A DNA stretch of 58,708 nt from Lingula anatina. Its lineage: Eukaryota; Brachiopoda; Lingulata; Lingulida; Lingulidae. Below the pieces are notes generated by a model, which saw only the letters and a list, made by a program, of their open reading frames with translations, had not been told where the DNA came from and ran no database searches. A program made the translations under genes and the position numbers. Positions within the stretch are counted from its first letter, which is position 1; each line of letters opens with the position of its first letter. Shown here piece after piece: positions 14,094 to 26,851 of the stretch. The stretch is from NCBI RefSeq assembly GCF_001039355.2, contig NW_019776102.1, positions 1 through 58,708 on the forward strand, in the 5' to 3' direction.

Positions 14094-16620
14094 ATATCCC
14101 ACAGATTTCGCCGCTAGTTGCGGTCCTTTTTGTGTGGGTAGCGTACAACTTTACGTCTGACTTGAAATATGAGGTTTTTAGGTTTATCGTACTTGAACAG
14201 TGGGGCGATTCGTTGAATATATCATCATTTGTAATTCATTCTAATTCATTTGTTCAGTAATGGGGATATCTTGAATCGTGTTTCATTCCGATCTCAGACA
14301 CAAACGCCAAAACCAGAACGCTGAACCAAATTAGACCGACAGTTCAAAAGTTCATTTGACCAATTCACGTTAAATTTTTATATACAATAGTTATATATGC
14401 TGGCCGCGTGCAGCTGTGCGAGAGCGTTATAAACNACCTGAATTAAATGGTTGGAGATTAAGTTTCATTGCATTATGCAATTAAATCTGATAGAGTACCC
14501 AGATGCACACTCTCAAGGAGTTTATGTTTAGTTGGCCAAATGACTAAATGATTGCCAGCTGAAATCAGAACCTGTTTATAGAGGTTAACTACTTAAATCA
14601 ATTACTGACTGACTACTTTGTGATTCTGGTGATGAATTTGTGTGTCATTCAAAAGGATAAAAACCAGAACCAATGCAAATGCAATAAATTGTAATCAACG
14701 ATTTGAAAAATGACACTTAAATTACAATGTAGGTGCTGCGTGTTTTCGCACTACTATACACACAAACCCAATTCAAGCTAAAAACCAATCCTAGGCTATA
14801 TGTATATTCAAGTCTCAGCCTTCACGCAGCCCATCTTCTCGAGTCGTGCATAATTTCCCTGTTGAAATACCTTTTATTAACAACATAGTCACGGGTTTCT
14901 CAATAAGTGGTAGCTTAATAAATTTCCCCGGAGTAAATTGAGAGATGGATTCCAAATATCTCTTTCATCTTCCAATCGATAGATGGATAAGAAGCCTATT
15001 AGCAAAAACACCCATTGAAAAAAAAAGGTGCAATTTCAAAAATAAGCCCTGACTTTGTCCGATTCCTGTATTCAATTGATCCCATGCTAGCAGGGACTTT
15101 TAAGCAAACTTTTTCAAGTTCGTTCGGCATAAAAAAAGAGGATTTGTTTTGCTGAGTTTCCGGGAAGAATATGGAAATACCTAATCTGCCGTAAAACCAT
15201 TAGAGAAAAATTGCACCTTACAATAATGGGTCGTGCTTATCATCAAATTAAATGTTTGTGCAGTTGGTAAATGATCTGAACTGTGGTAAACAAGAGACAC
15301 GTTCCTCAGCGTTATATATGTGAGAGTTGCTGTAAACGGAGTCTTGAGTTTTGAAGGAGCAAAAAAATGGTAATGACTGAGCTGTTACGGCGTTATTTAT
15401 TTATTTATTTTCGTTTTCAGAGCTTTGTCTTACAGAGCTTTCGTTTGGATGGAGTTGGTGACAAAATATGTATATAACCAGGGGTTTTTGTACTAAAAAT
15501 GGGGCAGAGAGTGAGTGGATTCGCTTTTAAACATATGAATCATTTTTTAAAATAAAATAATTAAAATAAAAAACTGAAATCTCAGTGTCTCCTATTTCTC
15601 TAATTGCCATTTGCATGCAGATGATTACTTGAAAATTACCGAAGAACAGAGAGAGGAGGGTTATACGGTAATTCATTAAGTGTGCCTTCTAACATTTATA
15701 TCAGTATGATTTTCCTTAGTTTGTACTTTTCCAGTCAACTCCGTCATGCGAAATTCTAAAACACGTTAAGCTGTCAAATGCGTTCGAACCCATCTGCTCA
15801 TTAATATATATATACGTGCACAGCGTATGACCAGATAATTGTCTATAAAATCACTTCTGTCGCTTCACACTCATGATACACTACATTGAGAGCCAAATAT
15901 CATAATCACATAATGAGAAGATAAAAATGTATTTTTAATGCTTAAGATCACGCACTGACAGCTTGGCTGGAGGTAGCGCCGCTATTGCTATTCTGGCTTC
16001 CGAACTGAACGATTTGAAAGACAATTCAAGACTTTAACTGGTTGGGTGGTATAAACTGAAGTGACACCAACTACGTGAACTGGCAATTTGGCGTAATTTT
16101 AACCGCAGGGATATTGAATTAGACACCATGAGTACGAATATTTGAGCCTTCATTACTCTTAGAAGACGGGAAGCCATCCGTTTGATTGAAACTGGAATTG
16201 ACCATTATTGACATATCCCTCTCTGTCGGAGAGATTATTTCGGCGATTGATTTGCCTAAATGGCAATGTACAGCGTGGTCTAGATACGTACAGCCACTGC
16301 TTCGTGTGACTGCAGCCGGAAATCAAATTGTGTTCATTCAATAGTTTAACGTCCTATTTCAAACAATTATTTTGCCATAACTTCATGAATATTTTACGAG
16401 CGAGGCGGTGTAATAAGCACGGCAAATTGTCAACGACGCGTTTGTCTATCTTGTTGATGTTTCTAAAAAGTATGCAAGATGCTAGGATGAATATGTTATA
16501 AGAATAAAACGAACCTACAGCCGCAGTTAACACGATCATTATAATACCATCTTAAATTTTAATTATTCAGCGAAAAAAATACTATTACGTGTATATGCAT
16601 GTATATGTAGGTTATACAAA

Positions 16621-16683
16621 ATTCAGTGTTTGGCCCAGCCTTCTATATATTTCAATATATAGAAACTGTGCCAAACACTGAAT
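16621..16683. repeat. 63-nt hairpin, precursor-microRNA-like in size
   Basis: Arms of 14 bases (ATTCAGTGTTTGGC and its exact complement) enclose three more pairs and a second perfect 10-bp stem (TTCTATATAT/ATATATAGAA) with a TTCA loop. The total is about 27 paired positions. It could be a microRNA precursor, or a short palindrome from a transposon. Not in a gene; about 1.1 kb upstream of the GPCR. Confidence 0.4.
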
Positions 16684-17790
16684 AATAACATCACGCTTTG
16701 TGTGACCCGTTATATTCTGCAACGAAAAAACACAACATGCTTTTCATTTTTAACAATACTGCAGCAATTATCTTATAAGCAAATTACTATTTACAATTAT
16801 TTTTTTAGGCTGGAGACACCATGTTTCAACGGTGCAAATGAAGCATAGGACAAGCAGAGATCGGCTGAATGCGAATGACCACTGATTATCTGATTACTGC
16901 AATAATGACTTGATGATTGGTTATTGAAAAGATTACTACAAAATGGATTGAAACGAAGTGAAGATACTCGAATCAGGGATATTTTGTTATAAAACAGATC
17001 GCAGTGAAGACCAATAAAGGCGTTTCAAAATTGACAATCGCTAAAAATCCTCGTTGAGAGCATTGGAAGAGAAAATGTGTCGGTCTTAATCAAAGAGTGA
17101 CGAATGCTCATAATGAAAAGACCCATCCAAGGGGAATAGACTGAAACAGCGCCTAGCAAGAGCGGATTAAAATAGAGAAGGCTTCATATTTAATCTCATT
17201 CCAAAAACCAATAAATCAAATTCACGTTTCAACTTGGTTATGCAGTGCACAGTATTCTTTACTTTTAGAACAGTGGAAATATATTCAATTTTCGTGTTCT
17301 CATATATCCGACGTTATACAAAACTGCTCTTGCGGCTTATGCAATGTTCTGAAGACCTTAAACTCATAAGTTGTCTGCACGGCAAGATGCTGTATACTCG
17401 CTGTACAAAGTAGTATTGCAGAAACTTTGAGTGAAAAAAAAACGCGCAAAGGGCTGGCAATGATGTACTGAGAAGTGAGGGTAGATTTTACATATATCTG
17501 TTGGCGAAGAATGCTAATTAAGCCACCGTATCCCGTACATTCGCTCTTTTCTACAATATCTTTTGTGGCATAAGGCAGCTGCTCAGTCGGTAGGCTCTTG
17601 GGGAATAAGGGCCTTGTCTTGAAAACCTGGTCTGCCATTTCGAAAATGTTCTTATACAGCGTTACGGTTTCAGCGCTTCAACTTTAATGGACCTGTCACA
17701 GATTTAGATCCCGTTGCTATTAATGTAGAATTTCAATGGTACTTGCCAAATTTGTTCATATCAATCTGCAGGAAAGCAGCTGAAATCAAA

Positions 17791-18792
17791 ATGGACGGTA
17801 ACTTCACCAATGTGACGTCATGGTGCGGGGAGGAAGCAGACGACATGAGTAACAGAACACTATTTGAAGTTACCGTGTATAGTTTACCATTTGTTAGGAT
17901 CGGAATCCCAATAATCATCCTCCTTGTCAGTGTCGTCGGACTTGTCGGCAACATCCTAGTGATATACGTCATCATAAAGTTATGGCGGATGAACATCCTA
18001 TTCCTGAACCTCGCCACTGCGGATCTCCTGTTCCTTATTTTCTGCGTACCCATCCAAGTGCTCATGTACGCCACTAAGAATGAATACGTCTTGCCGTCGT
18101 GGACGTGTAAATTGTTCTACTATCTCACCTACGTCACGATGGGAGTAAGCATATACTCCTTAGTGTGTATATGTGTGATTCGTTACATCGCTGTCTCCAA
18201 GCCGCTTGGCTCTAGGAGCATCCTGCATCCTAAAACAAACGCTGCTATTGTGTCTGGAATTATATGGATGTTCACTGGAATAATCAACATTCCGTTAATT
18301 TTGTACTCGGGAGTTCGCTGGGGACCTTGTATAATAAACACAGAGTATAACTGGCAGTATGCCGTTTACATTGTATTGGTGGTTGGATTTGATTTTTTCA
18401 TACCGTTTGCTGTTGTGGCCACTCTCTCCATGTTAATCATATGGAAGGTCCAGAAGGGCCAAACCAAGCGTATGGCGCTGTCTCTGCGGAAGGCTTCACC
18501 ACATATCCAAGCTTCCAGCAAGCGGGCAACGCAACACGTCGTTGTCATGGTGATAGTGATAACTGCTGTATTCGCTCTCTGCAACTTGCCGAATCATATT
18601 TTGCTCTTACTTCTGGCAACAGACGCCGTGGATATAAGCTGCGCCCCACAGGCCCTGAAAGTGTTTGTTGTTCTGTTGCAAGTGCTTGGGATCTCAAACT
18701 GCAGCATCAATCCCTTTCTGTATAATTTTGCTTCGAGTGAATTCAGAAAGGAATTTGTTAAGGCGTTGAGTTTACGTCGACACAAACATTAG
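17791..18792 (+). CDS. Rhodopsin-class GPCR, galanin/allatostatin-A-receptor-like
   Basis: Seven-helix neuropeptide-type receptor of 333 residues with its coding region in one exon. ATG at 17791 is chosen because the upstream in-frame codon at 17743 is TTG and a splice acceptor (TCAATCTGCAG, exon from 17772) lies between. The N-terminus has glycosylation sites N4, N7 and N21. Visible landmarks: GN in TM1 (residues 53-54), NLATADLL in TM2 with D78, C106 at the start of TM3 and C180 in loop 2 (disulfide pair), SSKRATQHVVVMV leading into TM6, and NPFLY (307-311) in TM7 followed by FRKEF. FLNLATADLLFLIFCVPIQ resembles galanin and allatostatin-A receptors. Odd: DRY is IRY (130-132), the TM6 CWxP is CNLP (264-267), and loop 1 is about six residues shorter than in galanin receptors. 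The C-tail ends in basic LRRHKH. Ligand unknown. A kisspeptin-type or lineage-specific receptor remains possible. Confidence 0.9.
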   Translation: MDGNFTNVTSWCGEEADDMSNRTLFEVTVYSLPFVRIGIPIIILLVSVVGLVGNILVIYVIIKLWRMNILFLNLATADLLFLIFCVPIQVLMYATKNEYVLPSWTCKLFYYLTYVTMGVSIYSLVCICVIRYIAVSKPLGSRSILHPKTNAAIVSGIIWMFTGIINIPLILYSGVRWGPCIINTEYNWQYAVYIVLVVGFDFFIPFAVVATLSMLIIWKVQKGQTKRMALSLRKASPHIQASSKRATQHVVVMVIVITAVFALCNLPNHILLLLLATDAVDISCAPQALKVFVVLLQVLGISNCSINPFLYNFASSEFRKEFVKALSLRRHKH

Positions 18793-18894
18793 AACTGGAT
18801 ACAATGAACGTTGACTTTTGTAAAATGCATCAAGGAAATAATTACAATATCCGGTTTGATAGGAATGATAGTCCTGAGGATGGGAGTCCCATGT

Positions 18895-19195
18895 GATTAG
18901 TACCGGTGTAACAAAACTTAAGGTTCGTGTACCAGAAAGTCCGCCCTCCATATAGTTACAATGGTTAGGGTTAGCCTGACCTAAGTGGGTCAAAATCCAG
19001 GCGAGGCTCACCTGTACAAACCAACGGGAAGCGGATTCTCTGTCACGGGGGACTCTCTGGCACGTTACACCGGTTATCGGATCAAGAATACCGAAAGAAT
19101 GTCACCTGTACAAAGTAACGGGAAACGGAACAGTTTCTAGCGGAGTACCATTCCTGTCACACCGGCCTCTTTGGGAGATCTATTCCCGTTACAAA
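18895..19195. mobile_element. Copy of the CCGGTGTAACAGG repeat, just 3' of the GPCR gene
   Basis: Contains ACCGGTGTAACAAAACTTA at the left, CACCTGTACAAACCAACGGG and CACCTGTACAAAGTAACGGG inside, and CCTGTCACACCGG near the right end. The doubled inner phrase suggests two nested or tandem copies. Confidence 0.45.
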
Positions 19196-19490
19196 AATGA
19201 GTAACTTCTACAATTATCGGTTCTGGCGGAGGTGGTGTTTATATGCTCATTGACAGCCCAATCGACTTACCCTAGTAACACATTCTCTCAACAGACCATG
19301 ATATTACGATCTGATAGCTGTATATACATGCAGTTGGGTCCTTTTCACATCGAGCAGTATACTTTCGCGACACAGTCTGTACCGGTACATTGTGAAAGAC
19401 TGACAGCTTAACAATGGCTTGGCTTGTACGTAAGAGAGTCGTCTGAACGGAACCTCGACTCGACTTCCACACGTCCAACACATTTTCTAA

Positions 19491-19702
19491 TACCCCCTTT
19501 ACACTTGACGGCGTCCTTTCTGCGACCATGAAATTTGGCATCGCTGTGGTCTAAATAAGGAAGCACGAGCATTGATTTTGTATTAGAATGAATGCTCAAT
19601 GATCGGCCAGTTGTCGGCACGCAAAGTATTATAATTTTTTAACTCTCAAATGGGGCCGTACTGCTGGACGCAGAAAGGACGCCGTCCAGTGTAAAGGGGG
19701 CT
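19491..19702. mobile_element. MITE with TAA target duplication (PIF/Harbinger-like)
   Basis: Inverted ends of about 32 bp: CCCCCTTTACACTTGACGGC on the left, with one mismatch in the mirrored right end (GGACGCCGTCCAGTGTAAAG). The element is flanked by TAA on each side (19488-19490 and 19703-19705). The three-base TWA duplication is typical of PIF/Harbinger elements. Confidence 0.6.
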
Positions 19703-20950
19703 TAAGCAACAGGAGGCAAATGTGAAGAGAACTTATAAAAGGTAGTAAACCCTCTATAGCATAACTACTCGTACACAACTACAATAAGGACCTTTCAAAG
19801 TGTACCGGAACAGATACTATCGCTTAAGTACACAGTTCATAACACGACGGTGCCAAGTTAAGGCCGTGACAACATGACTGTAAATGCAGACTCCCGATGT
19901 CCATCCAACTCTCATCTTTCACTTAAAACATTAGCCCCTCGCGAGCATTCGGTAGTAGCAAGATGAAGTCAGGATTAACTGGTCATTATTCTGCTGTCGA
20001 CGCATCAATCGACAACACAAGACACGGAAGCAACAACAGGACTCATTTGAAGGAAACGCATTAACGTTTATGTGTTTTTGTGACATTTATTACGTAAAAC
20101 ATAAAAAGAATTAACAACATATGTCCCATTGATAGCGCATGATGTTTCTAAAATTCGTGTATGAATTGATTTGCAGAGTAGAGAATTATTGACAATGTTT
20201 TAGCTAGCATTCATTTGAATGCAAATGAAATAAAATATAAGCGCTTGGGACTTGGAAAACTTTTGGAAATCTTGCTTACACGTCAATAAAGTATACATTA
20301 CATCGCTTTTACAATAGATTAATCCTTATCGTGGTGTTCTCATCAATTTCAACTTAGATTTAGAATAGAACTGTTGCACTGGCCAGTCCATCAGAAGACT
20401 GTAGTCAAAGAGCGCGTAACTGTAGATAGCTTCATGCTACAAGGTATTCCATTGGCCCGTTGGCTTAAAAAGTGGTATTACATGTAGTCAAAAAAAGCTC
20501 CCCGTGCGACCATATTTATTCCTTAGTGGGCTAAAGTTAAAACAGAGAAGAACATAACATTTGTGATCATTTGAAGAATCTGTCACCAGAAATGTTCAAC
20601 CAAAATAGTCAAAATCGACAATAGGACAAACCCTAGAAACCCATTTCAGCATTCATGAAAGTCCAGTTATTTCTCTCATTTCCAAATCTGAGGTGGTTTT
20701 CACTCTATTAATCACAAAGATGTGAGAAAACATCGTTTAAAAATCTGCATATAAATAAATATCAAATAACTTAATTGAAGTAACACTGCTTAAGTACTCC
20801 TGAACAAAATAGGTATGACAAAGCCAGTTTGATAGTTATATCTTAATTGAAATACTGAAATACTCGGCTTTCGTCTTCTGCCTCCTTGTGATTTATAACT
20901 GAAGATCAAAGATACCGCAAAATATGTCGTCTGAGAAGAGTTTTTACTGG

Positions 20951-21204
20951 TTAAGCCTAGATTACATTTGAAATGCGATGCCCGTACGGTGCACGTATAC
21001 TGCCCGTAATACCCTTTTCGTACGGCGTCTGAGCGGAGGTAGACGGTGGCCGTGCAAAATCGCAACGGAATCGTACGGATTTAAGGCCATGTAATGTAGA
21101 CATACTCGGCGTAGCCCGTAGCACCTTACGATTTCAAAAAATAAAAAAAATCGTACGGACAATTTCATCGCATGGCGCCCGCGTAAATGTAATCTGGGCT
21201 TTAA
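20951..21204. mobile_element. MITE flanked by TTAA (piggyBac-like)
   Basis: TTAA, GCCTAGATTACATTT at the left and AAATGTAATCTGGGCT, TTAA at the right, with matching ATGCGATG/CATCGCAT and GTACGG blocks inside. TTAA duplications point to piggyBac-type mobilisation. A fragment of the same family is at 43158. Confidence 0.6.
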
Positions 21205-21937
21205 GAGTAAATATAAGCCATTTTGGTTGAACACCCATGGTGGTAGATTCTTGGTGATACTTCACACGTGTAAGGAAACTGTTGCTTGACTTACAAAACC
21301 TATACCATCTCCTGGTTGAGATTTCACATTGCACACATCGTGTATTATCTTAAAACTTTTCTATAAATTAAAAACAAAAAATGTTCCTGCGAATTTTTCT
21401 AAATTTTTGGCCATACACGTCTGCTCTTTTTGCATCTTATATACATGTAACACAATATCTAAATTTCAACTCACGTATATTGAATAATTACTACACATTC
21501 GATGTTTGCATTCCTGTACATATCTTTAGGGAAATTATTTTCTGAAAAAATAAAATAATCTTGTTGATATTTCGATCGCGTTGGTTGATTGTCTGTCAAT
21601 TTTAAACCATAATAGTGGATGAGTGTTAAAACATCTCACAATATATTCCCCTGTCGGGTATAGGCCTACCATTACCATCGGCTAAGGGATCCCCGACTTA
21701 CACTTGGGGTTTGAAAGACAGTAGTGTAGTATCTTTAGATAGTGTTCTTCCTTAATGTGCATCAGTTCTATATAGTGGCAATACAACTGACGCTGCAGTG
21801 GGCGTACATATATCTAGTTATAGAAATACACTGGCTTCTGTTTCATTTACTGCTTACTAGTATGATTGTCACTGAGAGTACCGAACCTTCTTCAGATATA
21901 AGGACCAGACAGGCTCTATTACTGTCTATGAATCAGT

Positions 21938-21975
<38 letters not shown>
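21938..21975. repeat. (CT)n microsatellite
   Basis: Nineteen CT units. Other CT tracts are at 31303-31350 and 33717-33835. Confidence 0.95.
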
Positions 21976-21977
<2 letters not shown>

Positions 21978-22263
21978 ACATTATGACTCGGCTACTTCTT
22001 GCTTCTCATTGACGATAAATGACAATAAATTAGCGGATTCGGAGCACAAACTATTGCACACTTAGTTATACGTAATTTGGCCTACACTTAACATTACAAT
22101 ACGCATTCACCTTCAAGTTCCTCTATACGTAGGTCTCCCCGGATTTCTATCCTCTATGGCTACCGGCGTGGATCGTCGCATGAACAAGCTTGATGCCATT
22201 TCAAACAGCAAGAACCCTACAACAAGCAATGAACGAACATCTCGTGGACAGCAACCCGATTCC

Positions 22264-25200
22264 TCACTCGAACTCGGGTTTTTCCTCCTGAGATTTTTTC
22301 CACTTGTCTCCATCGCCACCCTCCTCCGCGCCGCCATCACCATCATCGTCGTCGTCATCACCGCGGAGAACAGGTGCCTGCTGACCGTCCCCTCCGTACG
22401 AAGTTAAAGCGTTATAGGAGGCAAGACTGCGGTTCTCTGCGCTGTTTCTTATTCCATACGCAAAGTACACCACAAGCCCTAAAAAACGGAGAGAAAAATA
22501 ACAGTGATTAGGTTGATTCTGCTGAAATAGAGTCACATAGCAAAATTACTTTTCTAGTCTAAAATTACTATTTCACTTTTCTGTGTGTAGTTGGTATTGT
22601 CCTGCTACAGACCTGACATTTAATATGGAATATTTTAATTTCAAAGGTATGTCTAGGAAAAAATATATTATTTATTACTAAAACGTGTATTTCCTGTGAA
22701 TTATGAGAATACATAAATGTGTGTGTAGTCGGATGTATCACTAACAATTAACTGACTGTCTTGTCTGATACACCGCTGTATTACGTAATATGTGGTGATT
22801 TCTTTGGGTAGTACATCTACTCTTTGGGCTGGGCCAAGTATGACTATAGCAGGGCGTGGTTCGGTCAAAAATAGTCTTAATTAAATATTTCGGCAACGCC
22901 CCTACAGAAGATTTTGATATTTTGCATCCAAGTATTACCAGTTCAAACTCAAAAAAAAAACCTGTCAGACGGAATATCTTGCCGCTTTTGAGCCCTAATA
23001 GCGGCCAGCTGAAGCAAGACACACCACTGACCGTTGCTGTGACTAGACACTGCTATGAAGGTCTTTTGTGGAGCGTTTAACTCTTTCACAGATGATAATT
23101 TGAAAAATATAGAGATCGAAATAATGCTTGTAATGGTTGGAGTTTGACTAAGAATCAGCCATGTATTTTTGTTTGCTGAATTAGGTGAATTCTATTAAAG
23201 AACTGATGTCACAATTACACTGATAACATTATTAAACGTTATTAAAACAAGATTCCGTATGTTAAACGTCATCTCTTTACAAACGTTACAGAACTTTTTG
23301 ACGCCACGCACAGACGCGTCAGAGGCGTCTTCCAATCCAGAATACACTATACAAAAGAATAAAATGTGGCTTTTATTTATTTATTTATTTATTTTTTTAA
23401 TTTATTTATTTATTTATTTATTTTTTTTTTTTTTGCTATGCTTAGCTTATTCACAGTAAATTTTTGTGAAAACTTTATTTTAGAACTTGAATTAGGAACA
23501 ATGGTTCGTGAAATTATTTTTTGTATTACTTTACGCATTGCGTTAGGGGTGACACTTTTAATATTTGAGCGTCCCATGAGGGGGATAGTTGTCAGTTTAA
23601 GGGAAATAAAATCATCAATTCATATATCACAGTTAATAAAACTTTATTCGTATCTTACTGATAATGCGAGTTGCAAACCCTGAAAATCACGAATCACGGG
23701 GTATGATGACTTCCTTTCGCGACGGGAGAATATTAAAATCCGCATTTACGAGTCACGGGAATGGGGTGCTTCACGGCTCACGCTAAATAAAATGAACGTT
23801 TCAATCACCTTGGGAAATAAATAGTGGCTTTCACGGGTAACAAGCGAACCCAATGGAACCCTCAAATTTTCAATGACCTTTATATGTGTTTACCGCCCCT
23901 TCCAATAAAGAGAGATGACCATTGTCTGTTTTTCTGAATAAAGGTCTTTATTGATCAAATGCCTCTTTCTTACTGGTGCAACCTACGAAGAGATAACTTT
24001 GCAGATTTAATTTCGCCGTTTGCAATTATTTTATAAATTGATCAGATGAACCAATATTAAGTGTCCAATTTCTACATGTTAGGAAGTTTTGGGGACACAT
24101 AAGGACATTAAACCTTGGGTACTGAAATCGTGTGTGTCTTGTGGACGCTAATCATGTACAAGTGAATTCAATTTTAATAATCAATGTTATCATTATTGGG
24201 GTAGGTGTAACATACGCACCATGTATAGCTTTACTTCAAGTCATAAGACAACGTAACATCATAAACTACCCCTGCGAAAATTTGTCTCATTAACGTTCAC
24301 TTACGGTTCTCAATCTATTCTAGAATGTTTGGTGTATTTTTTTACAGTTCTAATGATGTTCTATAATGAATTGTTTTTGGGAAGTCCTTCAGAATGTCCT
24401 AGAACAGATTAAGAACATTTTTCATTAAAAGAGAACAACATGTTCTAGGACAGATTGAGAACCGTAAGTGAGCGCTAAATGAGACAAATTTTCGCAGGGG
24501 TAATTCATGAACCAAGATATTGTGGTTGTTAAGTGGAGGGGGAACTTGCTGTCTCCATTTCATCTATTGCAATCGGGTAACACCCGAGAAAGTTGGCTGC
24601 AATCGCATCCTCGGCTGATCCCGTACAACAAATCGTCACCCGAGGAAAGCAAAGACAGTGAACAGAATCTAATGTAAATTGTGCTCCGTTTCTCACCTAC
24701 TGCAATCCATATAGCCAGTCGGATCCACGTCAGATAGGTTAGTTTCAGCATCATTGCGATGTTTATAAACATGCTGGTGGCAGGAAGCAGAGGTACCAGT
24801 GGAATCTGTAACAACAAAATTGTCATGGCATCACGGCATTAATATTCCGTCATTAACTGGACTGGGAATACCTCACAAACATATGACATAGTCGTAATTA
24901 TTCAACAATTTTGACTTAATACCTATATATGACAGTGCATTTCCCCAAAGCTGACATGCCTCATCGAATCAATAGTTTTATTGGTCTGTACTAAACCACA
25001 GATAATAATGATAATAAATAAATAAATAAATAAAAGCTTTGCAACACGCTCGCTTTAATATGGGTCCCCAGCCTTTCTCAAGATAAGTTACTTCAGCATT
25101 TAAGGGGAATTTGTCCTAAAATATAGTGCTTGCCTCCACCCACACTCCCCTCCGTCCATCTTCCACCCCCACCATGACGCTAAATTGAAAAAATGCGTCA

Positions 25201-26851
25201 CAGCAGCGCCCTTATTGTCAGAACAAAAATCACTCACCTGGAACGTCTTGAACGCTGTATTCTGAACATGTGCAACGATCACCAAGAATGAGAAGACTGT
25301 CCCCAAAATAAGTATTACAAGTAAAACTATTGTCCACCATTCTGCTCGTAATATACTCTCCGTGGCGTATAAAGCCAAGCTACACAACGCTGCCATGAAC
25401 GCTGCCATGATAATCGTGGACGTAGCCACTGCGGTGCCGGGGCTGCAGTGCCGTAACACCGGAAGAGCGCGAAATAATTTCTTTAGTTTGCCAAAATCGT
25501 CATGGCTGTATGAATGGTGCAATGGTTTGCTCTCACTACTGCTGCCATTTTCGGTTGCCGCCATGTTGCCTGCAGAATCGGTGGCGCTATCTGTAGGATC
25601 TGGGTGCAGCTCAAACTGACACTCTGAGATGGGCTGGTAACGGAGAAGGATGACAGATGCCGCCACCATCGTATAGGCCATCAGAGTTCCGATGGACAGA
25701 AAGTCAACCAACGTCTCCATGTCAAGTAACAGGGCCATCAGAGCAGCTACGAGACTGAACACAAAGTTGGCGATCACTGGCGTCTGTGTACGATCATTTA
25801 CTTTGGCAAATATTCTAAACAATAACCCATCAGATGCAATGGCGTAGATCGTCCTAGGAAGCATGTACATGTTCCCCAAAAGTGCCGTAAAAATTGCAAC
25901 AACTGTCGCTGCACCGACGACGTATTTTGCCCAGTGGATACCGCGCGCCGCAAAGGCTGCCGGGAACGGGGCGCTGGCAGAAATGTCATAATAAGGAACA
26001 AGAAAACTGACAGAAGTTGTCACAAATATGTAGAGCACTGTCGTGACAATCATCGCCGAAATGGTCGCAACCGGGATTGACCTTCCCGGCGATTCAGCTT
26101 CTTCACCAGCGATCGAAATTCCGTCGAATCCGATGAATGCGAAAAAGCAGGATGCCGCTCCTCCAAGAACTCCCTGAAAGCCGTATGGGAGAAACCCGCT
26201 ATCCCAGGTTGTGGGGTCCGCATAAATAAATCCAAGGATTGCCACCGACACTATGACAGTTACGTTGATGACAGTGAAAACGCTTGTTATGTTAGCAGAA
26301 AGTTTTGCGCCCAACGCAACAATCACTGCTACAGACATTACAAAGGCAAATGAAAGAAAATCTGGGTACTGACTTAGGAATTGTCCCGGCAAACTCAAAT
26401 GTTCTTCAAGAGCGCTGCTCATCGTGTTATTTGCCAGCGCGTCTATGGAACCGCTCAAAGCGCGTGCTATTGCCGCTGCTCCAACTATGTATTCTAAAAT
26501 AATGTTCCAACCCACGAGAAACGCCCAGAACTCTCCTATCGTGATGTAAGTATACACATAGGCTGACCCTGCTTTGGGAACTCTAGCACCAAATTCAGCA
26601 TAACAAAGCGAAGACAACAAGGCCGCAATGCCGGCAAAGAGATAAGACAAGATGGCACCCGGACCTGCTTTGTCCTTTATCACTGTCCCAGTGAGGACAA
26701 ACACTCCAGCTCCAACCATCTGCCCTATGCCTATGAGGGCCAGGTGCTGAGTGCTTAGACAACGGTGAAGAGGAGTCTGCAGCAGATCTTTCTCAAGTGT
26801 CTTCTTCCGGTTGAGTTTGTCCCAGAGTGCACCGCACCAGGCAGACGCCAT
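22264..26851 (-). CDS. SLC7A4-like: SLC7A4-like (CAT-4-like) amino-acid transporter, complete
   Basis: Complete three-exon paralogue of the transporter at 1665-4127, predicted plasma-membrane APC-family carrier. Coding exons: 26851-25238 (538 codons, phase 0, donor CAG/GTGAGT), 24805-24697 (109 nt, phase 1) and 22478-22264 (TGA at 22266-22264), giving 645 residues. The frame is kept across both junctions. TM1 keeps the family motif ([13 protein letters not shown]), followed by [66 protein letters not shown] and [10 protein letters not shown]. Exon 2 gives the conserved [15 protein letters not shown] helix and exon 3 YFAYGIRNS. The C-terminal tail is strongly acidic (a run of six Asp), then [10 protein letters not shown]. 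Start: ATG at 26851, since the upstream in-frame codon at 26860 is GTG. An acceptor at exon base 26898 implies a 5' non-coding exon further upstream. Family is sure; the subclass (CAT-4 rather than CAT-1 to 3) is likely. Confidence 0.92.
24267..24502. mobile_element. Foldback MITE in the transporter intron
   Basis: Long inverted ends: TACCCCTGCGAAAATTTGTC at the left is mirrored exactly at the right, followed by matching CACTTACGGTTCTCAATCT arms. About 60 bp per arm, 236 bp in all. It lies in the last intron of the complete SLC7A4-like gene. Confidence 0.65.

Noticed and set aside
17733-18074. 113-codon frame antisense to the GPCR
   Set aside because: Shadow of the receptor coding region.
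22113-22407. Plus-strand frame of 83 codons
   Set aside because: Antisense shadow of the last exon of the complete transporter and its downstream sequence.
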